Shown here one piece after another: positions 6,614 to 12,797 of a stretch of 12,797 nt of DNA. This DNA is from Methanoculleus sp. UBA374. GTDB lineage: Archaea; Halobacteriota; Methanomicrobia; Methanomicrobiales; Methanoculleaceae. The stretch lies in NCBI GenBank assembly GCA_002508705.1, contig DAYL01000020.1, positions 42,921 to 55,717 of the forward strand, in the 5' to 3' direction. A program made the translations under genes and the position numbers. Below the pieces are notes generated by a model. It saw only the letters and a program-made list of their open reading frames with translations. It was not told the origin of the DNA and ran no database searches. Position 1 is the first letter of the stretch, and the number at the start of each line of letters is the position of its first letter.

Positions 6614-8803
6614 TTACAGCTCCGTCGTCTTCAGGTAATTCTTCTCCGCGGCGATTGCGCGGTCCTGCCAGTCGGCGACGACCCACTCATACTCATCGAA
6701 CCGCGGCGAGATGAAAAGCCCCGTGCCGCCGTTCTCAAGCGTCCAGACCTCCTGTCCCGGGGTGAACCGCTCCATGATCTCGTTCTCCACCGCATGGTAG
6801 ACGATCGTATCGATCTCCTTCACCACCGACGCGACGACGAGGTTTGGGGCGAGGTAAGACTGGTCGGTGTCCTCGCCGATGAGGTAGACGTTCCCGGTCT
6901 CCCGCGCGGCATCCACGATCCCGGTGTTCGACGAACCGGCGATCATCAGGATGACGTCGACGCCTTCGCTACGGAGCTCCCGGGCGAGTTCACCCGCACG
7001 CTCGGGCATGCCGAACCCCTCAAAACTCTCGTCGACATAACGCACCGTGACGTTCACGGATGGGTCGTACGCCTCCGCCCCCTCGGTGAATCCCCTGGAG
7101 AACGGGTCGATGACGGAGACCGGCGCCCCGGCAATCGCGCCGATCCTGCCCGTTTCGGTGATGTTCGCCGCCATCACGCCCGCGAGGTAGGACGCCCCGT
7201 AAGGGACCATTACAACGTCGCATGCGTTCGGGAGACCATAGTCCGCCTGTTCTAGGGTGAAGAACCGGATGTCGGGGTTCGCCTCCGCCCACGCCCGGGA
7301 GGCGTCGGTGAACTCGAACCCTTCGGTGATCACGAGGTCGGGCTTCTCGGTGAAGTTCCGCGCCGAGAATACGCCGTTGAGGAGATCGAGATCGTCGTAC
7401 GAGCACTCTCTCTTCGTGAACGAGCACGACTCCTGCGCCCGGAAGAGACCCCGGTACGCAGAGTCCGCGAACGACCGGTCGCCCTTCACCTGCGGGTAGA
7501 CCATCCAGACCACCGGGCGGTCTTCCGTACCGGCGGCCGGGTCGTAGGAGAGGCCGGGGAGGGCGGGAGTTACATCCGCCGAAGGGACCGGGGTGCTCTC
7601 GCAGAACGTCCCGCCTTCGACCGCCCAGCAGGTGTAGTACCCGGCGAGCGGGCCTGCGGAGGACTGCCCGGAGAACCGGAGCGGGCCCGAGGCGCCGGTG
7701 ACGGCCGGGTGCTCCCCGGCACGGATCATCGCCACGGCTTCACCCGCCTCCTGGGGGTCCCAGCCTTTGACGGTGCCGTCGCCGGAGACGACCCACCGAA
7801 GGGAGGCGTCGAGCGGTTCGGCCGGAGCGGCCTCCTGCCGCGCCGCGGTATAGACGGCGAGAAGGAGGGCGTCGTAGGTCTGTGCGGCAAACGGCGGGGG
7901 CGCCTCGCCGAAGACCTCCTCATAGGCGATTGAGTAGCCGGTCGAGGGGTCGGGGGAGAGCGACGTGCCCCGGATGCCCTCCGCGCGTTCGCCCTGGTTC
8001 TCCAGGACATACGGCGACCGACCGGCATCGGTCAGGAAGAGGCCCGCGGAGGAACCCGCTGCAGCGAGGGCATCGGAAAGCTCGACCGCCTCTTCGGGGT
8101 ACACGACGGCGACGACCATCCCGGGCTCTTCTTCGACGATCCGTGCGGCTATCTCCGTGAAGTTGTCCGGCGCGTCGACGGATACCGCTCCGGCGATCCG
8201 GATACCGTTCATCGTGGCCGCTGCCGGGGCAAGCCGTGCAAACGTCTCCCCGTAGGTTGTGTTCGCGGTGACGAGGGAGACGTTCTCGACGCCGTCCTCC
8301 CGAAGGATCCGGAAGATTGCCTCCAGCTGCCGTCCGTCGGTGGGACATGTCCTCCAGACGAGACCGTTCTCTTTATACTCGGCCGTGACGATTCCCGAAG
8401 TGACGCTCGGGGAGATGAGGAGCTTGCCCTTTCCTGTGACGATGGGGGCGATCTGCGTGAGTTCCGCGCTCGTCGCGGGGCCGATGACGACATCGACGTC
8501 GTCACGCCCGGCCAGTTCTTCTGCATGCCCGGAGATGTTGCCGACGCTCGTGTCCCGGTACACAAGTTCGATCATGCGGCCGCCGACGCCGCCCTGTCGG
8601 TTCATCGAATCCACCACCCAGTCAATCCCGTCCAGCGAATGCATGGCAAGCGATCCGTTCGCAGGCAGCAGGACACCGATCCGGACGGGACCGGGATCGG
8701 CGTTAGCGGTGCATCCCGCAAAGCAGGTCCCCAGCGTGACGATACAGGCGAGCGTGAGAACCAAAAGAAGATTGGTTCCTGAGCATGGCGGTCGTGCGGT
8801 CAT
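6614..8803 (-). CDS. Lipoprotein fusing a LivJ-like and a BMP/PnrA-like substrate-binding domain
   Basis: An intact 729-residue secreted lipoprotein. A hydrophobic signal segment at residues 11-27 leads to lipobox F-A-G-Cys31. Residues about 40-395 form a type I periplasmic-binding domain (Peripla_BP_6, branched-chain amino-acid type): 'VRIGVLLPANGSLAMHSLDG' at the start, then 'VIGPATSAE' and 'NTTYGETF'. A linker of about 30 residues follows. Residues about 429-715 are a Bmp/PnrA-type domain: it opens 'RPVVWMVYP' and contains 'SYLAGVMAA', 'SRGFTEGAEA', 'MIAGSSNTGIVDAA', 'GEDTDQ' at 643-648 and 'VVASVVKEID'. That family binds nucleosides or related ligands in bacteria. Both domains bind small molecules outside the cell, so the protein may be a dual-ligand receptor. 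No permease, transport ATPase or sensor kinase gene is next to it. The start has a clear GAGGA six bases upstream (8810-8814) and a TATA box at about 8850-8857. Expression as a single gene is likely. Confidence 0.88.
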   Translation of the reverse strand: MTARPPCSGTNLLLVLTLACIVTLGTCFAGCTANADPGPVRIGVLLPANGSLAMHSLDGIDWVVDSMNRQGGVGGRMIELVYRDTSVGNISGHAEELAGRDDVDVVIGPATSAELTQIAPIVTGKGKLLISPSVTSGIVTAEYKENGLVWRTCPTDGRQLEAIFRILREDGVENVSLVTANTTYGETFARLAPAAATMNGIRIAGAVSVDAPDNFTEIAARIVEEEPGMVVAVVYPEEAVELSDALAAAGSSAGLFLTDAGRSPYVLENQGERAEGIRGTSLSPDPSTGYSIAYEEVFGEAPPPFAAQTYDALLLAVYTAARQEAAPAEPLDASLRWVVSGDGTVKGWDPQEAGEAVAMIRAGEHPAVTGASGPLRFSGQSSAGPLAGYYTCWAVEGGTFCESTPVPSADVTPALPGLSYDPAAGTEDRPVVWMVYPQVKGDRSFADSAYRGLFRAQESCSFTKRECSYDDLDLLNGVFSARNFTEKPDLVITEGFEFTDASRAWAEANPDIRFFTLEQADYGLPNACDVVMVPYGASYLAGVMAANITETGRIGAIAGAPVSVIDPFSRGFTEGAEAYDPSVNVTVRYVDESFEGFGMPERAGELARELRSEGVDVILMIAGSSNTGIVDAARETGNVYLIGEDTDQSYLAPNLVVASVVKEIDTIVYHAVENEIMERFTPGQEVWTLENGGTGLFISPRFDEYEWVVADWQDRAIAAEKNYLKTTEL

Positions 8804-8849
8804 GATAAATCCTCATCTGGATGTCAGGAGTTGCAATCGGTAACCAATC

Positions 8850-8857
8850 ATTATATT
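8850..8857 (-). promoter_or_regulatory. TATA box and Shine-Dalgarno of the binding-protein gene
   Basis: The minus strand reads GGAATATAATGA around this position, about 50 bases upstream of the ATG at 8803. A start about 25 bases downstream gives a leader of some 25 bases that includes GAGGA at 8810-8814, six bases before the ATG. A second, stronger AT block lies just upstream at 8868-8884. Confidence 0.5.
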
Positions 8858-8869
8858 CCGGCGACGGTT

Positions 8870-8883
8870 AAAAATATATTTTT
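8870..8883. promoter_or_regulatory. 14-base AT palindrome upstream of the binding-protein gene
   Basis: AAAAATATATTTTT is its own reverse complement and stands out in GC-rich sequence. It is 67-80 bases upstream of the ATG at 8803. It could be a second TATA element read in either direction, or a site for an AT-preferring DNA-binding protein. Confidence 0.35.
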
Positions 8884-9207
8884 GTTGGGCGTTCGGCGCC
8901 CGATAGAGCGAAATCGGAGCCCCAGGGGAATAACTCACGTCCGTGACCGAGAAGACAGGCCGCGAGCCGGCACCCGAAGCCTCCTGTTGGGCCTCCTGGA
9001 AATCCAATCCGTCGACGTGGGTAACGGCATCCTCATGCTGCCCGGGATGCCGTTCGAGAGGGACATTATCTTACCCGTTGGTCTTCGGAAGAGCCGGGGC
9101 AGTGAACAACCCGTCGACAAACCGGTCAGAGTTTCCGATCCAGGAGGCACCGGGGATAACACTGGACCCGAATACTCTGGAGGCGAAGATTCGAAACAGT
9201 CGAAAGG
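8884..9207. other. Gap with no confident gene
   Basis: Open frames on the plus strand exist (a TTG-started one from 8831 to 9211, and one from 8943), but neither looks like a known protein, neither has a ribosome binding site, and the first would start upstream of the only AT-rich promoter candidate. The stretch also has a small hairpin, GGGCG at 8887-8891 with CGCCC at 8897-8901. I see nothing else supported. Confidence 0.4.
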
Positions 9208-10860
9208 TTAGAGTCCCGGCAGCAGTTCCTCCGACCCCGTGATCGTCAAAACGATCCCGGCAACGACCGCTCTCTCTTCCCGCTGCAGCTTCGTGTAATA
9301 CAATCTCGTGTCGTTCGCCTCGACAATCTCTACGGCGTCCGTGACCGGCTTCAAGAACCGTTCAAATTCGGCGCCCCCGGACGCGATGATCTCGTGAACG
9401 GCGCTTTTGATCAGAGGGATCTGCTTCTCTTCGATGAGCTTCTTCAGGAAACCGACTGTCGTCTTTTTCACCGTATCCGGGTCCAGGCGGTCCGCGTGCG
9501 TATACGCCAGGTCTATCAGGTGCAGACCATTTGCCGTGTTCCCCTTCCGGAGTTCCTCTCGTGCGAGATTGAGTGAGAACTGCATGAACCGTGCTGCCTG
9601 GTCCGGGCCGTCCGGTTGCCCCGCCGCCGTCTCAATCGCCGTCAGCGCGTCGTTTGGCTTCCCGTCGATATACGAGGCCGACGGGTCCTGCAGGGCTCCG
9701 CCTTCCATGACGTCCGCCGGTCGCTCATGCCAGGCTTCCAGAAATTCGATAAAGGCAACGACGCGCTGGCGGCCGGCCGATCTGCGCATCGCCCGCCACA
9801 GCCAGAAGAGGCGATCCCGGACTTCATACATGGTCCGCCTCCCCATTGGATGAGAGACGACGTAGCCGTCCGCCTCCAGCCTCCGGAGCTGTGCGTTCAC
9901 CGTCGTCAGGTTCAGCCGGGCGCGTCCTGCGATGTCTTTCGGCGTAAGGGGGGTGTCCGCGCTGAGGACCGTATCGAAGATGACCCGCCGCTGTCCGGGG
10001 AGTCTCCGGAAGACCTCACGGTAGCAGGGAGTATGCTCATCCATCATCCTGAAGAAAAGAGACCCCGCATCGCCGGTCCCGACCCTCGAAGCGGTCTCGT
10101 ACAACTGGACGATCAACCGCGGGTTGCCGCCGAGGAGAGGCAGCAGCCCCTCGATCCCGGGTTCGTAATCCCCGAAGTTTTCGACGAAGGCGGTGTTGCC
10201 GTCGAGCTGTGCGACCCTCTTCATGAGTCCCTTCGCCTCATCGGGTTCGAGTTCCCGGAGGTGAAGGATCCGGAAAAAGTTGTAGAAGGGCTCGTCGTGG
10301 TCCGACACCCCGGGAAAGACCGACGGTGCCGACGCCACCACCGAAAAGATCTCGGTCCGCTGGAATATCGACCGCAGCGCCCGGATCTCGCGCCTATCCA
10401 TCTGGCCGAAGAGTTCGTGGATGTTGTCAACGAATATCGCGATCTCTCTATCCCCGGAGGATGCAGCGAGCATATCGACCGCAGCGTCGCGGATCAGCGG
10501 GTCTTCTTTGAGTGCAACGACACCCGCGGTGTCGATCCCCATCTCTTCCAGCACCCTCAACAGGAAATCGGACGCTCTGAATACCGAATACTCCTCTTCT
10601 GCAAATAGAACAGGGATGATCCGTTCGGAGAGTTCACTGCTTACCCTGCGGTACAATAGGCTCATCAGGTGAGATTTCCCGATGCCGTGGGAGCCGATGA
10701 GGAGGAAGAACCGCGGCGTTCCGCTCCGGGACGCCTGATCCAGTTCTTCCAGCAGGTCTGCGAGGAGGTTCTCCCTGCCGACAAGGAGGTACCGGAGCGT
10801 TTCTCCGTCCAACGCCCGGGGAAAGTACCGGTAAACGGCTGCACTACCTGATCTCGGCAT
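9208..10860 (-). CDS. Archaeal AAA/STAND-type ATPase with winged helix and helical C-terminus
   Basis: A 550-residue P-loop ATPase. Walker A is 'GSHGIGKS' at residues 56-63 and Walker B 'IAIFVDN' at 140-146 with Asp145; 'FSVVASAPS' at 172-180 is a sensor-1-like strand and 'LGGNPR' at 243-248 a likely lid contact. Residues about 290-352 form a winged helix-turn-helix ('TPLTPKDIAGRARLNLTTVN', then the wing around 'GRRTMYEV') and end in 'RDRLFWLW', typical of archaeal ATPases of the COG1672 type. The last 180 residues are helical, TPR-like, and may bind a partner. No membrane segment is present, so it should act in the cytoplasm as a switch or DNA-associated ATPase. Its start overlaps the end of the upstream ATPase gene by 17 bases and has its own near-ideal Shine-Dalgarno (10868-10872), so the pair is co-transcribed and probably translationally coupled. 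The true partner or signal is unknown. Confidence 0.85.
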   Translation of the reverse strand: MPRSGSAAVYRYFPRALDGETLRYLLVGRENLLADLLEELDQASRSGTPRFFLLIGSHGIGKSHLMSLLYRRVSSELSERIIPVLFAEEEYSVFRASDFLLRVLEEMGIDTAGVVALKEDPLIRDAAVDMLAASSGDREIAIFVDNIHELFGQMDRREIRALRSIFQRTEIFSVVASAPSVFPGVSDHDEPFYNFFRILHLRELEPDEAKGLMKRVAQLDGNTAFVENFGDYEPGIEGLLPLLGGNPRLIVQLYETASRVGTGDAGSLFFRMMDEHTPCYREVFRRLPGQRRVIFDTVLSADTPLTPKDIAGRARLNLTTVNAQLRRLEADGYVVSHPMGRRTMYEVRDRLFWLWRAMRRSAGRQRVVAFIEFLEAWHERPADVMEGGALQDPSASYIDGKPNDALTAIETAAGQPDGPDQAARFMQFSLNLAREELRKGNTANGLHLIDLAYTHADRLDPDTVKKTTVGFLKKLIEEKQIPLIKSAVHEIIASGGAEFERFLKPVTDAVEIVEANDTRLYYTKLQREERAVVAGIVLTITGSEELLPGL

Positions 10861-12031
10861 GGTATATCCTCCACCAGTCCCGGAGCATCTTCGAGTAAAA
10901 CCTCAACTCGCTGGGAGTGTCCGAGGCGACATAAAAGTCATGATTCAACTGCGCCAGCAGTGCCCGAAATGCGTCTTCACTCCCCGATCCGGTGCTCTGC
11001 CTGAAGATCTCGTAGGCGATGCCCGCAGACAGAGATCCCGCGGCACTCACCCTGCTTAAGATGGCGCGGGCGGCTTTTGCTTCCTGCCCGGAGTAGGTGA
11101 TCTGAAGACGGCGTGAATAGTGCTCAAAGTAGTGGCGCCCTTCGCTGCCGAGGACCCTTTTGTTGTAGACCCGGTCGACCAGCGCCGGAGAGGGCGTCCC
11201 TCCGGAGACGTCCGCCTCTTCTTTCAGGCCGGAGAGGACGATCATGAGGAAGTAGGGGATGCAGGGTTCACCCACGCAGTCGAGAACGGCTCTTCCGGTC
11301 GCCGGAGAATACGCCCAGCCCTCTTCCTGAAAGACACGTTCGACGACTGATAGCGCGACGTTTTCTTCGAACCCGCCGATGTTGACCCTCCGGAAGTCGT
11401 TTATGACCGGGGTTCCGCCGACGGGGTAGACCACGTGGTCGATGCTGACCGAGCCTCCGATGATGAACCGCACCCCGGGCGAGACCTGCCGCAGCCGCCG
11501 GAACCAGTGCAGGAATTTCCGTGCGTCCTCTTCCTCCATATTCTGTATCGCAACCGGGAACTCGTCGAGGATGATGCAGACCGGTCCGTTGATCTCCCCG
11601 AAGATCTCGTCGATCTTCTTCGCTTTCTCGTGCCAGTCATCCGAGAACTCCGCTCTCAGACGGCTCCGGAGTTTTGCCCGAAAGGCCGGGGTCTCTATCT
11701 CGTCGATGCTCTCCTGCACCAGGGCAAACGCCCTCCCGAGAGCGGAGAAGAACCTGGTTTTGCGGCTTGCTCCCTCGCACTCGACGAGCGCGGTAATGAG
11801 ATCGGTGATGAACTCCCCCGGCGAGTTTACGCTCTCGACCTCGAGAAAGACGCACGGCCGGTGTCTGCTCTCCAGCCGCCTCTCGACGTTCCGCATGATC
11901 GAAGTCTTTCCGAACCGCCGGGGGGCGACGAGCATGACGTGGTCTTTCTCGATCGTATCCAGGATGAACGCAGTTTCACGCTCGCGGTCGATGAAGTCGT
12001 CCCCCGTTGCAGGACTTCCTACAGGCAACAT
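10844..12031 (-). CDS. Archaeal AAA ATPase, first gene of the two-ATPase operon
   Basis: A 395-residue ATPase. Residues 13-26 ('FIDRERETAFILDT') are the lead-in typical of this group, followed by Walker A 'APRRFGKT' at 36-43 and Walker B 'CIILDEF' at 152-158 with Asp156 and Glu157. 'FIIGGSVSI' at 189-197 is the sensor-1 strand. The PRRxGKT form of the P-loop is characteristic of archaeal ATPase_2/COG1672 proteins. The C-terminal 100 residues probably form a winged helix, ending in 'RFYSKMLRDWWRIYH', which resembles the closing helix of those proteins. AGGTG at 12038-12042 lies six bases before the ATG. The promoter is overlaid by three 16-bp palindromic repeats, so the operon is likely under tight repression, perhaps by one of its own winged-helix products. 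An Orc1/Cdc6-like role is less likely because the sequence lacks obvious initiator features. Confidence 0.86.
   Translation of the reverse strand: MLPVGSPATGDDFIDRERETAFILDTIEKDHVMLVAPRRFGKTSIMRNVERRLESRHRPCVFLEVESVNSPGEFITDLITALVECEGASRKTRFFSALGRAFALVQESIDEIETPAFRAKLRSRLRAEFSDDWHEKAKKIDEIFGEINGPVCIILDEFPVAIQNMEEEDARKFLHWFRRLRQVSPGVRFIIGGSVSIDHVVYPVGGTPVINDFRRVNIGGFEENVALSVVERVFQEEGWAYSPATGRAVLDCVGEPCIPYFLMIVLSGLKEEADVSGGTPSPALVDRVYNKRVLGSEGRHYFEHYSRRLQITYSGQEAKAARAILSRVSAAGSLSAGIAYEIFRQSTGSGSEDAFRALLAQLNHDFYVASDTPSELRFYSKMLRDWWRIYHAEIR
10868..10872 (-). promoter_or_regulatory. Strong internal Shine-Dalgarno for the second ATPase gene
   Basis: The minus strand reads GGTGGAGGATATACC before the ATG at 10860, with GGAGG seven bases from the start codon. 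It lies inside the coding sequence of the upstream ATPase and settles the start of the downstream one. Confidence 0.75.
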
Positions 12032-12040
12032 TCACGACAC

Positions 12041-12088
12041 CTAACAAATATGTTGTATAACAAATCTGTTATATAACACATTCGTTAT
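12041..12088. repeat. Three tandem 16-bp palindromic repeats (operator array)
   Basis: Units are 12041-12056, 12057-12072 and 12073-12088, with centres exactly 16 bases apart. The middle unit ATAACAAATCTGTTAT has perfect 6-bp arms around a 4-base centre. The third, ATAACACATTCGTTAT, has one arm mismatch. The first, CTAACAAATATGTTGT, keeps AACA/TGTT. Consensus: ATAACAnATnTGTTAT. The array lies 10-57 bases upstream of the ATPase operon's start codon and covers the TATA-like box and the probable transcription start. Such a layout suggests cooperative binding of a dimeric repressor. Confidence 0.8.
12069..12076 (-). promoter_or_regulatory. TATA-like box of the two-ATPase operon
   Basis: TTATATAA spans the junction of the second and third palindromic repeats, centred 41 bases upstream of the ATG at 12031. 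A start about 26 bases downstream would fall in the first repeat and give a leader of about 15 bases containing the AGGTG at 12038-12042. Confidence 0.55.
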
Positions 12089-12143
12089 GTATCGGGATGT
12101 CCCGGAAATGATGGTTGGACCCGACATGCAGCTCGGTTCCCAA

Positions 12144-12290
12144 GTCAACTACCCCCGACTTCAGTCGGGGGCATGCTCCTATAGATGGGAGCACGCTCTT
12201 TACAGGCTTCGCGATTCCACCTCTCCCCCGATGTCGGGGGAGCGGACCGCAATAGGCTGGTTGACGACGGCCCTGGCAGCGATATTCTTG
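12144..12290 (-). ncRNA. Probable omega-RNA region at the tnpB 3' end
   Basis: In TnpB systems the guide RNA scaffold overlaps the 3' end of tnpB and runs to the right end of the element. Here that region carries two hairpins: GGAGCA/TGCTCC (12193-12188 with 12179-12174) and the 9-bp palindrome at 12152-12171. The guide would be copied from the flank just past 12144. The upstream boundary is a guess, and expression is not shown by sequence. Confidence 0.4.
12152..12171 (-). repeat. Right-end hairpin of the tnpB element
   Basis: CCCCCGACT and AGTCGGGGG form a perfect 9-bp stem with a 2-base loop. It is followed on the minus strand by TAGTTGAC. It stands where TnpB elements carry the subterminal hairpin recognised by the Y1 transposase. 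Confidence 0.65.
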
Positions 12291-12797
12291 GCTGCATTCA
12301 GATCGGCGTTCTCGGTATGCCCGCACTCCCGGCAGCGGAACGCCGCCTGGGTCGGGCGGTTGTCGGGGTGGACGAACCCGCAGCCACTGCACTGCTGGCT
12401 CGTACGCCCCGTCGATCATCTTCACCGGGACTCCTGCCCTGCGAGCCTTGTACTCGATGAAGGATCGGAGTTGATGGAACGCCCACTTGTGGCGTCGCTC
12501 GCGCTGAGGCTTCGTAACCGTGGGTCCGCAGGAGAATGCCAGTGAGGTCTTCGAGAGCAATCCCCCGCTTTGTGCCTTGTGCCGCGCAAACGATTTTCTT
12601 GCTGATGACGTGGTTGGTATCGGTCTTAAACCGGTGTTCTCTGCCGGAGATCTTTTGCAATCTCCGCTTGGCCGACTTGGTTCCGGTCTTCTGGAGGAAA
12701 CCCCGGAGCCTTCCGTATCGCTGCCGCACCTTCTCGGTGGCGTCGCTGGAGAAGGTTGCTCCGTCGCTCGTGGTGGCGATGTTCACCACCCCGAGAT
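12200..12797 (-). pseudogene. tnpB: tnpB (RNA-guided nuclease, IS200/IS605 OrfB family), two frameshifts, 5' end outside the window
   Basis: Three frames together encode the C-terminal half of TnpB. The first (window edge to about 12524) begins 'LGVVNIATTSDG', just after the first RuvC aspartate, whose codon is cut by the edge, and includes 'ALEDLTGI' with the second catalytic acid, Glu, at 12550-12552. An extra C in a CCC run (12522-12524) shifts to a second frame, 'TVTKPQRERRHKWAFHQLRS'. Near 12402-12406 an apparent loss of AC (TACACG to TACG) shifts to a third frame. That frame holds the zinc finger (Cys-x-x-Cys at 12380-12391 and 12323-12334) and 'ADLNAAKNI' with the third RuvC aspartate at 12302-12304, ending at TAA 12200-12202. 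All motifs are conserved apart from the indels, so inactivation is recent or the indels are sequencing errors. As read, no functional protein is made. Confidence 0.85.

Larger units (their letters stand above)
12144..12797 (-). mobile_element. IS200/IS605-type tnpB element, 3' part, cut by the window edge
   Basis: The 3' half of a tnpB gene is followed by two hairpins and a GTTGAC end on the minus strand, the arrangement expected at the right end of such an element. The left end and any tnpA lie beyond the window. The right boundary (12144) is inferred from the shared GTCAAC sequence at 3901-3906 and 12144-12149. The element sits about 55 bases upstream of the ATPase operon's operator array and is transcribed in the same direction. 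Confidence 0.75.

Noticed and set aside
8831..9211. 126-codon plus-strand frame starting with TTG
   Set aside because: No ribosome binding site, a weak start codon upstream of the only promoter candidate, and no recognisable protein features. Listed only as part of the gap.
9616..10608. 330-codon plus-strand frame opposite the second ATPase
   Set aside because: It lies opposite clear Walker A, Walker B and winged-helix motifs and is explained by GC-rich codon periodicity.
12041..12088. Replication-origin iterons next to an Orc1/Cdc6-like gene
   Set aside because: The repeats sit inside a promoter and cover a TATA box and start site; the ATPases look like COG1672-type proteins rather than initiators; no longer AT-rich unwinding region or origin-recognition box is seen.
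12041..12088. CRISPR array
   Set aside because: The three units abut without spacers and are palindromic over their whole 16 bases, so they form an operator-like array.

Overview
The window looks like chromosomal DNA of a GC-rich methanogenic archaeon, most likely Methanomicrobiales and Methanoculleus-like. This is inferred from the gene types (a large DUF362 protein, two archaeal-type AAA ATPases, lipobox-bearing secreted proteins, an IS200/IS605-type TnpB) and from AT-rich TATA-like boxes with short leaders in otherwise roughly 60% GC DNA. No marker gene fixes the species.

Layout, left to right. Positions 7-399 (+) encode a small multi-pass membrane protein. Positions 524-3076 (+) encode an 850-residue DUF362 protein with an internal EF-hand loop. 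It faces a SAM-dependent methyltransferase at 3169-3867 (-) across a short gap with two hairpins. Positions 3901-3935 hold an isolated palindrome resembling the right end of a TnpB element. Positions 3963-5490 (-) carry a lipoprotein with a transglutaminase-like domain, split by a one-base frameshift. A small helical protein at 5858-6172 (-) also appears frameshifted near its end. Positions 6614-8803 (-) encode an intact 729-residue lipoprotein joining two different substrate-binding folds: a LivJ-like type I periplasmic-binding domain and a BMP/PnrA-like domain. Positions 9208-12031 (-) are a tight two-gene operon of P-loop ATPases whose genes overlap by 17 bases. Its promoter is covered by three 16-bp palindromic repeats in exact tandem. 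From 12144 to the window end is the 3' part of a tnpB transposon (-), with a decayed gene but an intact hairpin right end.

The most interesting unit is the two-ATPase operon with its three-copy operator: both proteins look like archaeal ATPases ending in winged-helix modules, and the array covers the TATA box, probable transcription start and edge of the Shine-Dalgarno. This suggests a tightly repressed, possibly self-regulated signalling or defence-type NTPase pair; the function is not determined. The fused binding protein is the second most interesting item, because no permease or ATPase subunit of a transporter lies beside it.

The window carries four probable frameshifts: the start of the DUF362 gene, the transglutaminase gene, the small helical gene, and tnpB (two indels). 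Either this accessory region is decaying, or the assembly has indel errors; reads would decide. No CRISPR array, rRNA or convincing tRNA was seen.
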